From assembly GCF_000011385.1 (NCBI RefSeq), contig NC_005125.1:2046001-2110000 (forward strand): 64,000 bases of DNA, written 5' to 3'. A program made the translations under genes and the position numbers. The notes beneath the pieces are model-generated. The model worked only from the letters and a program-made list of their open reading frames with translations, was not told the DNA's origin and did no database searches. Below are positions 10,786 to 18,878 of this stretch, one piece after another (within the stretch, counting starts at the first letter, position 1; the number at the start of each line of letters is the position of its first letter). Origin of the DNA: Gloeobacter violaceus PCC 7421 (GTDB lineage Bacteria > Cyanobacteriota > Cyanobacteriia > Gloeobacterales > Gloeobacteraceae).

Positions 10786-11607
10786 ATGTTTATTGTCGAC
10801 TATTTCAGGGACATCTTTCGAGACTTGTATAAAGCTTGGCAGCACGACCGAGACGTCGCCGCCCAGGACAAGCAAACGGTGCACAACGCCCAGGAGTTGC
10901 TGGAGCGCTACGCTCGGGGTGAGCGCTATTTCATTTTGGCCGATCTAGAAAAAGAAGACTTGCGCAACGTGGAGTTGCCGGGTGCTCATTTCATCCGTGC
11001 GTTCCTCAAAGGAGCGGACCTGCGCGGGGCAAACTTAAGCGGGGCGACGTTTACTTTCACGAGTTTGAGGGGCCTACTCATCGACGATACGACGCAGGTG
11101 GACATCAAATGGCGGACGGTGTGGGAACTGGTCAACCTGCCGCCGGTCACCGGTCGCCAACTGCTGGGAGCGGATCTTTCCTGGACCCGGCTGACGGGGG
11201 TGCATTTGCAACGGGCCAACCTGACGGGGGCTGATCTTACAGAGACTTGCTTGGACGAAGCAGAACTGCAGGAAGCGAATCTGCAGGGGGCAAATCTATG
11301 CGAGGCACGTTTTGTCAGTACCAATTTGCGGGGAGTGAACCTCAGGGGGGCGGATTGCCAAGAGGCCAACCTGTTTGATGCCAACCTGTGCGATACCGAT
11401 TTGCGCGAAGCCAACCTCTCCAAGGCGAACCTGATTGAAGCTGTGCTGGTCAGTGCCGATTTGCGCGGGGCGGACCTGCGCGGGGCGAACCTCGACAGTG
11501 CGAACTGCCAGGGAGCGAATCTAGAAGGGGCGAATCTGGAAGGGGCGAATCTGGAGGGAGTGCTGCTGGGCAGGGCGACGATGCCCGACGGGAGTATTCA
11601 TCCTTAA
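10786..11607 (+). CDS. Pentapeptide-repeat protein
   Basis: A 273-residue protein. The N-terminal 45 residues are helical (MFIVDYFRDIFRDLYKAW), then come two blocks of A(D/N)LxX pentapeptides, about residues 57-85 and 125-262, split by a non-repeat insert (IKWRTVWELVNLPPVTG). The repeats predict a right-handed quadrilateral beta-helix. The ATG follows a strong AAGGAGG (10771-10777) that lies just past the stop of the acidic gene, so the two form an operon. Pentapeptide proteins act in protein-protein contacts and sometimes protect targets such as gyrase; nothing here identifies the partner. Confidence 0.88.
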   Translation: MFIVDYFRDIFRDLYKAWQHDRDVAAQDKQTVHNAQELLERYARGERYFILADLEKEDLRNVELPGAHFIRAFLKGADLRGANLSGATFTFTSLRGLLIDDTTQVDIKWRTVWELVNLPPVTGRQLLGADLSWTRLTGVHLQRANLTGADLTETCLDEAELQEANLQGANLCEARFVSTNLRGVNLRGADCQEANLFDANLCDTDLREANLSKANLIEAVLVSADLRGADLRGANLDSANCQGANLEGANLEGANLEGVLLGRATMPDGSIHP

Positions 11608-11661
11608 AATTACGGCTGCAAAGCGCTGAGCAGGAGCAGTTGCACCCGAGCTGACGTTACT

Positions 11662-12450
11662 TCAGATCAAAAAAGAGCCGAGGCGGTCGGCCATACTGGC
11701 AAGCTGCTGCTGCACCATGGGCGGGTCAAAAATATGGCCCCCCGGGAGCATCTGCAGAGTAAAGGCGCTTGCGGTCTGTTCGCGCCAGGCCGCAAGCTGT
11801 GGGTGGGTGACCACCGTGTCGTGCGTTCCGCCGTAGGCGAATACCGGACAACCTAGCGGCGGTTCCGGCCGGTAGAGATAGTGCTCAGTCAATCGCAAAT
11901 CGGCCCGCAAAATGCCCAGGTAGTGCTCCCGCCACTTCGGGTGGGCCAGCAGGGCTTCGGGGGTACCGCCGACTTTGCGCACCCAGGCAAGTAGTGCCTC
12001 CTCCGACAGCAAATCGCTGGCGGGCATCGGGGAGGTCAGCTGCGGCGCTCGGCGGCTGGCCACCAGCAAACAGACCGGCAGCGGCAGATGTTGCCGCCGC
12101 AACTGCCGCGCCAGCTCGAAACTGACCAGGGCTCCCATGCTGTGCCCAAAGAAGGCAAAAGGACGATCAAGGTGCGGTACAAGAACTGAGACCAATGCGT
12201 CGATCAATTCGGGCAAGCGCAGAGGCATCGGCAAGCGGGTCAGATTTTCGCGGCCGGGCAACTGGCAGGGCCGCACTTCGATCGCCTCCGGCAGCCCTGT
12301 GCGCCATTCGCGGTAGACCGACGCGCCGCAGCCCGCGTGGGGAAAACAGAATAAACGCAGCCGTGCGCCCGGGTTGGGTGTACACCAGCGGAACCACTCC
12401 GCCGCCGCAAAATACGGTGCACTGCCGAGATGATTGTTCGGTAAATTCAT
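11662..12450 (-). CDS. Type II thioesterase (GrsT/RifR-like)
   Basis: Cytosolic alpha/beta hydrolase of 262 residues that releases acyl or aberrant chains from carrier proteins. The family signature ARLRLFCFPHAGCGASVYR, the nucleophile elbow FGHSMGA (Ser104) and the C-terminal catalytic His in LPGGHIFD are present. The start overlaps the P450 stop as ATGA (12447-12450). It is the last gene of the long lipid/PKS operon and ends 54 bases from the convergent pentapeptide gene. It resembles the TE domains at the ends of the two TE-bearing PKSs in the same operon. A proofreading role is the usual one for this family. Confidence 0.9.
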   Translation of the reverse strand: MNLPNNHLGSAPYFAAAEWFRWCTPNPGARLRLFCFPHAGCGASVYREWRTGLPEAIEVRPCQLPGRENLTRLPMPLRLPELIDALVSVLVPHLDRPFAFFGHSMGALVSFELARQLRRQHLPLPVCLLVASRRAPQLTSPMPASDLLSEEALLAWVRKVGGTPEALLAHPKWREHYLGILRADLRLTEHYLYRPEPPLGCPVFAYGGTHDTVVTHPQLAAWREQTASAFTLQMLPGGHIFDPPMVQQQLASMADRLGSFLI

Positions 12451-13673
12451 CGGTCCCATTGCACGGGAAGTGTCTTCAGTCCCCGCAGGATGAAGCTGTG
12501 CTCCAACCACTCGGGGGTATCCTGTAACGTCAGGTTGGCAAAACGCTCCAGCAACACGCGCAAAGCCACCTGCGCTTCCATTTGAGCTAGAGCGGCACCC
12601 AGACAGTGGTGCATGCCTTGCCCGAAAGCAAGATGTCCATTGTCGGTGCGGGTGATATCGAAGCGGTCCGGTTGCTCGAAGCGGGCAGGATCGCGATTGG
12701 CCGCCCCCAGGCACAACAGAACCTGCTCCTGCGGCTGAATGGTCCGGCCGCCGACGGCGACAGCGGCGGTCGCCCGGCGCTTGGTCTGCTGCAGAGGGCT
12801 TTCGTAGCGCAGCATTTCGGTGACGGCGGCACCCATCCGCTCGGGGTGCATTCGTAGATAGGCCAGTTGCTCGGGATGCTGCAGCAGGGCGAGTAAGCCG
12901 CTTGCGATCAAACTGCGGGTGGTTTCGTGGCCTGCCACGAACATCATGATGCAGCAGTAGACGATTTCTTCGTCGCTCAGCCGATCCGCCTGCGCTTCAC
13001 GGTGAGCGGCATCCAGGGCGCTGATCAGATCGTCGCCGGGCTGCTGACGCCGCACAGCCAGCATGTCCTCAAAAAAAGCGATCACCTCATCCAGCACCGC
13101 CTGAACCCGCTCAAAGTCTCCCCTGCCCATCAGCCCCGGCTCCAGCAGATAGCGCAACTGGTGGGTCCAGTCGCGGACGGTCTGCCAGCTGTCCGGCGGC
13201 AACGCCATCGACTCGGCCATAAACTGCAGCGGCAAGCGCTCCGCGTAATCGGCGACCGCATCCATGCGGCCTTTGGGACCGACGCGCTCCAGCAGCGCGG
13301 AGGCGATGCGGGTGAGATGGGCCTGCTCCTGCTCGGGCGTTCGGCGCTTGATCGCCCTGACGACCAGATGGCGCAGGCGGGTGTGGTCGGGTTCGTCGGT
13401 AAAGACGATCGATTTGGCGGCAAGCCGAGCCAGGGGATGACTCTGGGCCTGGTCTGGTCTCTCGCTGCGCTGCCGGACCGCCAGCGGAATCTGGCTGGAA
13501 CTGAAGTGCGGATCTTTGAGCACCGCCAGGACATCGGCATAACGCGTCAGCACCCACATCCCCAGGCTGCGGTGGATAGGAGCGGCCACCCGCAGATGCG
13601 CGTAGACGCGGTAGGGGTCTTGGCGAAACTCAGAATCGAAAGGATTGAACCGGGGCGGTGGCAGGGCACTCAT
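12447..13673 (-). CDS. Cytochrome P450 (first copy)
   Basis: Soluble bacterial class I P450 of 408 residues that hydroxylates or epoxidises a substrate using a separate ferredoxin system. The I-helix FVAGHETTRSL, the ExxR helix EMLRYESP and the haem loop FGQGMHHCLG (Cys357) are intact. The ATG overlaps the upstream methyltransferase stop (ATGA, 13670-13673), and the gene's own stop overlaps the thioesterase start. No redox partner gene is in the operon. Bacterial P450s in lipid or PKS operons often act on carrier-bound chains, but the substrate here is unknown. Confidence 0.93.
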   Translation of the reverse strand: MSALPPPRFNPFDSEFRQDPYRVYAHLRVAAPIHRSLGMWVLTRYADVLAVLKDPHFSSSQIPLAVRQRSERPDQAQSHPLARLAAKSIVFTDEPDHTRLRHLVVRAIKRRTPEQEQAHLTRIASALLERVGPKGRMDAVADYAERLPLQFMAESMALPPDSWQTVRDWTHQLRYLLEPGLMGRGDFERVQAVLDEVIAFFEDMLAVRRQQPGDDLISALDAAHREAQADRLSDEEIVYCCIMMFVAGHETTRSLIASGLLALLQHPEQLAYLRMHPERMGAAVTEMLRYESPLQQTKRRATAAVAVGGRTIQPQEQVLLCLGAANRDPARFEQPDRFDITRTDNGHLAFGQGMHHCLGAALAQMEAQVALRVLLERFANLTLQDTPEWLEHSFILRGLKTLPVQWDR

Positions 13674-14560
13674 GACGCACGGTGCCAGCGCGAACGGATC
13701 GGTTCGAGCACCAGGCGCAACAGGCCGATTTTGCCCATGCGAAAGCCGACCGACGACATTTTTAAATAGCGTTCGTAGCGCTCGACCGCCGCCTCTCCCA
13801 CCAGAGTGAGGGCCTCGCCCCGCCGGGCACGCAGGCGGGCAAGCCACGCCTCGCAGGTGCGGGCATAGTCCAGCCGGTCGTTGCGCAACAGGACAATCTC
13901 AAACAGACCTTCGCAGGCGGCGACGATTTCGCCCAGATGCGGCAATTCCGAATCGGGAAAGATTTCGGTTTGAATAAAGCGGCTCGCCGCCTCCGGGCGC
14001 AGCGTTCCGTAGGCGATCGTCTGCAAAGACAATCGCCCCGAACCGGCAAGCCACCGGCAGCAGCGCTCGAAAAAAGCGCGGTAGATCTCGATTTTCTGGT
14101 CGCTCGCTTGCTCCGGTTGGGCAAAATGCTCAAAAGCGCCGATCGAGACGATGGCGTCGTAGGTGGCAGCCGGGGTATGCGCCGTCCAGCTTTCGGTACG
14201 CACCTCGACGCCGCTGAGCCCCAGGGAGCGGACATGTTCGGCTTGCGCTTCGCTCAGCGTCAACCCGACGGCCTGGGCGACGCCAAAGTCCTCCCTCATC
14301 CGTCTGAGCAGCGCTCCCCAACCGCAGCCGATATCGAGCGCCCGGGCGGCGCCCGTCGCCCGGGCGGCGCGCAGGTGGAAGTCGAGCTTTCGCTGTTGGG
14401 CAACAGCCAAAGGCGCCTCGGGGGCTTCGGCTTCCCACAGGGCGCAGGAGTAGGTCATCGATTCGTCCAGCCAGAGGCTGTAGAAGGCATTGCTCAGGTC
14501 GTAATGGTGGCGAATGGCTTCAGGTGAACCGCCGCGGTTTGGACCGCGCAGCACACTCAC
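13670..14560 (-). CDS. Cyclopropane-fatty-acid-synthase-type methyltransferase
   Basis: SAM-dependent methyltransferase of 296 residues in the CFA/mycolic acid cyclopropane synthase family, which adds a methylene or methyl group to an acyl double bond. Visible motifs are HYDLSNAFYSLWLDESMTYS near the N-terminus, the SAM loop LDIGCGWGAL (76-82 core), the active-site region IGAFEHFA and FPDSELPHLGE. GTG start, overlapping the ACP stop by four bases (GTGA, 14557-14560). It resembles the N-terminal half of the fused methyltransferase at 15878-17887. A desaturase and an ACP lie just upstream, which suggests action on a freshly desaturated chain. Confidence 0.88.
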   Translation of the reverse strand: MSVLRGPNRGGSPEAIRHHYDLSNAFYSLWLDESMTYSCALWEAEAPEAPLAVAQQRKLDFHLRAARATGAARALDIGCGWGALLRRMREDFGVAQAVGLTLSEAQAEHVRSLGLSGVEVRTESWTAHTPAATYDAIVSIGAFEHFAQPEQASDQKIEIYRAFFERCCRWLAGSGRLSLQTIAYGTLRPEAASRFIQTEIFPDSELPHLGEIVAACEGLFEIVLLRNDRLDYARTCEAWLARLRARRGEALTLVGEAAVERYERYLKMSSVGFRMGKIGLLRLVLEPIRSRWHRAS

Positions 14561-14841
14561 GGCTGCACCGGTTGGGTCAAGGCTGCCTGCCGTTTCTGGT
14601 GGTAAAGATGTTCAGCCATAGAGTCGATCGTCGGATACTCAAACAGCAGCGCCGGCGACAGCTCCAGCTCCAGCCATTCCTCCAGTTCGCTAATTAGCGA
14701 AACGACGATGGCCGAATCGAGGCCGAAGCGTTCAAAATCGGTTTGAACGTCCACTTGCTGGGCGTCCACATTCAGAAAATCGCCGATATAGGCTTTCATC
14801 CACTCGGCGATGGCAGATTGAGAAACGGGGATGTCCGTCAT
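14557..14841 (-). CDS. Discrete acyl carrier protein (ACP1)
   Basis: A 94-residue carrier protein. The phosphopantetheine site is GLDSAIVVSL with Ser43, followed by LEEWLELELSPALLFEYPTI, a helix III style typical of ACPs paired with fatty acyl-AMP ligases. The ATG has AAGGAG upstream. It sits between desaturase Des1 and a CFA-type methyltransferase. The substrate is probably an acyl chain modified while bound to the carrier; that is inferred from position only. Confidence 0.9.
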   Translation of the reverse strand: MTDIPVSQSAIAEWMKAYIGDFLNVDAQQVDVQTDFERFGLDSAIVVSLISELEEWLELELSPALLFEYPTIDSMAEHLYHQKRQAALTQPVQP

Positions 14842-14879
14842 GGCAAAACTCCTTGTCTGTAGTCGTTGCAAGCTGTCGA

Positions 14880-15839
14880 TCAAGCCCGCTTCAGCCGGAT
14901 TTGCTCCTCGGAGGGCACCTTCACATCCCAGGCCAACCCCAGTCGCGCCAAAAGCCAGATGAGCCAGTAGCCGGGATCGAGCCGGTACCAGTCCAGGCCG
15001 AAGGAAGCGGAGGTGGGAAAGGCGTGGTGGTTGTTGTGCCAGGATTCGCCAAAGCTCGCCAGGGCCAACCAGCCGCTGTTGCGGCTGTGCTCGCGCGTCG
15101 CAAAAAGCCGGGGGCCGAAGCTGTGCAAAAAAGAATTGATTGACCAGATGATATTGCCCAGGACAAACATGCGCACCGCCCCACCCCAGAGAAATCCGAG
15201 CAGCAGCCCGGCAACATGGCCGTGGAGCCACCAGCCCACCAGCGCGGGGATAGCGAGGCCCAGCAGCACCCACCAGAGGTACAGACCGTTGACCTGCAGC
15301 AACGACCGGTCGCGCAACAAATCTGAGGCATAGCACACGACGTTGGGATACTCGTGCTGCCGCATCCACAGCAGATGGGCGTGCAGCAGACCGCGCAGGC
15401 GGCCGACTGGATCTTGACCGTGCAGGTTGGGCGAATGGGGATCGCCGGGCTGGTCGCTCAATTCGTGGTGGCGCCGGTGCAGCGCCACCCAGGAGATGAC
15501 CGAGCCCTGGCCGGCCATCGAGCCGGAGACGGCCAGCAGCGCCTGGACCCAGGGGGCCGCGCTGAAGGAGCGGTGGGTAAACAGACGATGGTAGCCGACG
15601 GTGACGCCGAAGCCGGTCACCAGCCACAGACCCAGCAACAAACTCCCCTCGATGGGGCCGGGGGGCCAGACCCACGACAGTGCCACCGCCGCCACGGTCC
15701 CGATCGCAGGCAGAATATCGAAGAAAAAGAAATGCCGCCTCTGATAGCGATGAATGTACGGATCGTCAAGAACGTCTCGCCGTCGGGTCAAACGGGTCCA
15801 GCCCTTGACGGACTCGGGCTGCTCGGCAGGCTCTGACAT
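14880..15839 (-). CDS. Membrane fatty acid desaturase Des1
   Basis: Integral-membrane di-iron desaturase of the delta-9/stearoyl-CoA type, 319 residues from the ATG at 15839. The three His boxes are intact: HRLFTH, HRRHH and HNNHH, with PGDPHSPNLHG after the second, and there are about four membrane helices. An upstream TTG at 15881 overlaps the stop of the fused methyltransferase (TTGA) and would add 14 residues; I prefer the ATG because neither has a strong ribosome binding site and the ATG fits the family start. ACP1 follows 38 bases downstream, so a carrier-bound substrate is plausible, as in the JamB class of acyl-ACP desaturases. Confidence 0.9.
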   Translation of the reverse strand: MSEPAEQPESVKGWTRLTRRRDVLDDPYIHRYQRRHFFFFDILPAIGTVAAVALSWVWPPGPIEGSLLLGLWLVTGFGVTVGYHRLFTHRSFSAAPWVQALLAVSGSMAGQGSVISWVALHRRHHELSDQPGDPHSPNLHGQDPVGRLRGLLHAHLLWMRQHEYPNVVCYASDLLRDRSLLQVNGLYLWWVLLGLAIPALVGWWLHGHVAGLLLGFLWGGAVRMFVLGNIIWSINSFLHSFGPRLFATREHSRNSGWLALASFGESWHNNHHAFPTSASFGLDWYRLDPGYWLIWLLARLGLAWDVKVPSEEQIRLKRA

Positions 15840-15877
15840 GGTGGAGGATATCCTGATGGGTAAGAAGACGGGCCGGA

Positions 15878-17887
15878 TCAATTTCTGGCCAGGACAAGCT
15901 GCAACTGCACTTGTTCGTGGACAAACGCTTGCGGACTGCGGGCGATGCGGCTGTGTACTCCGGCGTAGTAATTCTCCAGCAAGCGCGCTCGGCCGCGAAA
16001 AAGGGTTTGGGCAAACAGCGGTTCGCTGAATGCCCGGATGAAGGCCGTGTACGCCTGCGCGTACTCCTGGAGATTGCCGCTCTGCCGGTAGCGGGTGTAG
16101 AGAGGACAGGGCAGAGCCTGCACCTCGGCATGCTCGACGGTAAATTGCTCTACCAACGGCGAGCCGGGTTCCTGGAGCGGGGCAAGCACCTCCGCCAGAG
16201 ACGGGCAGTAGGTGGGATAGAAAAAGTCGTGGTATTCCTGGCGATCGAGGGTGCCGTCTTCCACCATTTCGATGAGCACCTGGTTCATCAGTTCGGTCGT
16301 CATCAACCCACTGATTTTCTCGCCGTCGATCCCTGCCAATTCACCGGCATCCGCCCGCCCGAGCATCAACAGCACCAGCCGTCCGCCGGGCCGGGTTTCT
16401 TGAGCTCGGCAGGACAAAAAAGTGGTCAGATCCTGTCGGGATTGTGCGGCGAAAGCTTCGCGCACCGACCCCCTGGCCCATCCGGAGTAGGTGTGCTCCG
16501 GAAAGTGCACAACAGGCGGACGGCTTAACCAGTGCAAAGCGGTCGACGAGAGGCCGAAACTGGCTGAGCCGCTGGGGAGGATCTGGCGGTAGAACGAACG
16601 GCCGGCGGCGAAGACATAGATTGGACACCCGTTGGCCGTCTCCAGGCAGCACCCGGTTGAGCCCAGGTTGCGGAACAACCCGTTGAAATTGTTGGTGGGC
16701 AGGTCGTTGTGGACAACACAAATGGTCGGTTGGAGATCTTCTTGGCCGGCAAGGGCATCGAGAGCCCACTGGACGGCCATCAGGGAGTTCCGGCCTTCGG
16801 AGCAGCCGTAATCGACGATCGTAAACGGTCGGCTGTCCGTAAGCGGCGGGATGCGGCGGACCGCTCCGGCAATCAGCGCCTGCGCCGAGACTAGAGCGAG
16901 CTTTTGAGAGTCAGAGTGTGCGTCGTAGAAACCTTCCCCCTTCATGCCGGGAGAGGCCGCCGACCTTGCCCTGGTATCTGAACTCTGCCCGTGCGTCGTC
17001 TGGTGGTCGCCTTGCTGGTCAAAAAGCCGGTCGTTGCGGCGCAGGGTGATGCGCAGCAGGTGCATAGCCCTGGTGCGAAAGCTGAGCACAAACAGCGCCA
17101 GATACTTCTCGTATCGGCTGACCGCCGCCTCCCCGACCAGGGCCACGGCCTGCGCCCGGTGCGATTTCAAGCGCGTCAGCCAGCTTTGGCAGGTGAGCCG
17201 GTAATCCTCCGCGTCGTTGCGCAAAGCGATCACTTCGAACGTGCGCGCGCTCGCTTGGGCGATCTCCGTCAGGGTCGGCAAGTCCGATTCGGGGAAGATC
17301 TCGCTGGAGAAAAATGGATGCATCTGCTGCTTGGGGACGTTGCCGTAGGCGATCGTCTGCAGCGAAAGCCGCCCGCCGGGCGGCAGCCAACCGTGGCAAC
17401 GTTCGAAAAACTCGCGGTAGACTTGCACTTTTTGCGCACCGGTGAGCTCCGGTCTGGCGAAGTGCTCGAAAGCGCCCACGGAGATGATCGCGTCGTAAGG
17501 TTCTGCCGGCGCATGGTCCTGCCAGCTTTCGAGCCGGACTTCGATGCGGGGATGGCCAAAAGCGGCGATCCAGGTGGCCTGGGTTTGGCTCAGGGTGAGT
17601 CCGACGGCCCGGGTGACACCGTGCGCCCCGACCAGCGACCGCAGTGTTCCCCCCCAGCCGCAGCCGATGTCCAGGACCCGGCCGCCCCCCGCGGCCCGGG
17701 CTTCGCGGATGTGATGGTCGATCTTGCGGGCCTGGGCCTCCTCCAGCGTGCCGTCTGCTTCCCAAAGACCGCAGGAATAGGTCATGCTGCTGTCGAGCCA
17801 CAGCCGGTAAAATTCGTTTCCCAGGTCGTAGTGGTATTGAATGGCCTGCGCCGAGGCGCAAGCCTGGGCCGTCGCAGCGGTATTCAT
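15878..17887 (-). CDS. Fusion: CFA-type methyltransferase + SABATH-type carboxyl methyltransferase
   Basis: A 669-residue protein with two SAM-dependent enzymes. Residues 1 to about 290 are a cyclopropane-synthase-type domain (HYDLGNEFYRLWLDSSMTYS, SAM loop VLDIGCGWGG near 71-80). A polar linker (about 290-313) leads to a second domain of about 355 residues. That domain shows the hallmarks of the plant salicylate/jasmonate carboxyl methyltransferase (SABATH) family: MKGEGFYDAHSDSQ near its start, SAM loop DYGCSEGRNS (359-368), HNDLPTNNFN (393-402) and LSSTALHWLSRPP. SABATH enzymes make methyl esters of carboxylic acids. The ATG overlaps the Des2 stop (ATGA, 17884-17887). I know of no described fusion of this kind. 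The frame is continuous through the junction, so it is not an annotation artefact. Confidence 0.85.
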   Translation of the reverse strand: MNTAATAQACASAQAIQYHYDLGNEFYRLWLDSSMTYSCGLWEADGTLEEAQARKIDHHIREARAAGGGRVLDIGCGWGGTLRSLVGAHGVTRAVGLTLSQTQATWIAAFGHPRIEVRLESWQDHAPAEPYDAIISVGAFEHFARPELTGAQKVQVYREFFERCHGWLPPGGRLSLQTIAYGNVPKQQMHPFFSSEIFPESDLPTLTEIAQASARTFEVIALRNDAEDYRLTCQSWLTRLKSHRAQAVALVGEAAVSRYEKYLALFVLSFRTRAMHLLRITLRRNDRLFDQQGDHQTTHGQSSDTRARSAASPGMKGEGFYDAHSDSQKLALVSAQALIAGAVRRIPPLTDSRPFTIVDYGCSEGRNSLMAVQWALDALAGQEDLQPTICVVHNDLPTNNFNGLFRNLGSTGCCLETANGCPIYVFAAGRSFYRQILPSGSASFGLSSTALHWLSRPPVVHFPEHTYSGWARGSVREAFAAQSRQDLTTFLSCRAQETRPGGRLVLLMLGRADAGELAGIDGEKISGLMTTELMNQVLIEMVEDGTLDRQEYHDFFYPTYCPSLAEVLAPLQEPGSPLVEQFTVEHAEVQALPCPLYTRYRQSGNLQEYAQAYTAFIRAFSEPLFAQTLFRGRARLLENYYAGVHSRIARSPQAFVHEQVQLQLVLARN

Positions 17888-18876
17888 CGGACTTGCCTCC
17901 TGGCGGCGATCGTTGCTTGGTTCGGAATCTTTACCTCCCAGACCAGGCCGACAGCAGCGAGCAGCCGAATGCACCAGCCGCTCGGGTCGATCTGCCACCA
18001 CTCCAGACCGGTCACAGCCGAGCTGCAAAAGGCGTGGTGGTTGTTGTGCCAGGACTCACCCAGGGTAGGAAGAGCGAGCCAGGCGTTGTTGGTGCTCAAA
18101 TCTCCGGTGGCGAAAGGGCGATCACCCAGCAGGTGGCAGACGGAGTTGAGGGCGCCGATGTAGAGCTGGTGGACCAGGAAGATGCGGACCATCCCACCCC
18201 ACAGCAGCCCCTGCAGGGCTCCCATCCAGGTCGCGCTTGCCAGTCCTCCCACGAGGGCGGGGAGCAACAGCCCGAGCAGCACCCAGAGGTAGTACCGGCG
18301 GTTGAGGCGGCTGACATTGAGATCGCGCAGCAGATCTCGGGCCAGAAGTGCGCAGTTGGTAATTTCGCTGTCGAGCATCCAGCCGGTGTGGGCGTGCCAG
18401 AGGCCCGGCAGCCGCTCAAGCGGCCGGTCGGCTTTGAGGTAGGGCGAATGGGGATCGCCGGGCTCGTCCGGGAAATGGTGGTGGAGGCGGTGGGTGGCAG
18501 CCCAGTAGATGAGCGGTCCGGAGGCGGCCATCCCACCCAGAACCGCCAGGGTGACCCGCACCGGTGGACTCGCCTTGAAGGCGCCGTGGGCGAAGTGGCG
18601 ATGATAGCCGACTTCCAGGCCGAACACCGTCAGGACGTACATCCCCAGCAGCAATGCGACATCCAGAAGCCGAAGCGGCTGGAAGGCCAGCAGGCCCAGG
18701 GCCGCCAGGGTTCCCAGGGCGGGGATCCCAAGGGTCACCAGGCCCACGCTCCGGTAGCGGGCCTGCAGATGGGCGTTGGCGGTCGTTACCCGCACTTTGC
18801 CGCCGGGCAGATATTTGGACGAGGGCGCAGGAAAGTGGTCGGTTTCCATCGTCGAGCCGAGATAGAGATACAGCAT
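17884..18876 (-). CDS. Membrane fatty acid desaturase Des2
   Basis: Di-iron acyl desaturase, 330 residues from the ATG at 18876, which lies 2 bases past the PKS1 stop. His boxes HRHFAH, HRLHH and HNNHH are intact, with the conserved PGDPHSPYLK after box two. A second ATG at 18849 would shorten it by nine residues; neither has a clear Shine-Dalgarno sequence. Its stop overlaps the start of the fused methyltransferase, so desaturation and methylation are encoded as a coupled pair. Regioselectivity cannot be read from sequence. Confidence 0.9.
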   Translation of the reverse strand: MLYLYLGSTMETDHFPAPSSKYLPGGKVRVTTANAHLQARYRSVGLVTLGIPALGTLAALGLLAFQPLRLLDVALLLGMYVLTVFGLEVGYHRHFAHGAFKASPPVRVTLAVLGGMAASGPLIYWAATHRLHHHFPDEPGDPHSPYLKADRPLERLPGLWHAHTGWMLDSEITNCALLARDLLRDLNVSRLNRRYYLWVLLGLLLPALVGGLASATWMGALQGLLWGGMVRIFLVHQLYIGALNSVCHLLGDRPFATGDLSTNNAWLALPTLGESWHNNHHAFCSSAVTGLEWWQIDPSGWCIRLLAAVGLVWEVKIPNQATIAARRQVR

Positions 18877-18878
18877 GT

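Noticed and set aside
11000-11590. Short GGGGCGAAT-like tandem repeats that could suggest a CRISPR array or minisatellite
   Set aside because: They are the coding sequence of pentapeptide repeats, in frame and with no unique spacers.
16991-18163. A 390-codon + strand frame over the fused methyltransferase
   Set aside because: Antisense to two genes with clear catalytic motifs; it has none itself.
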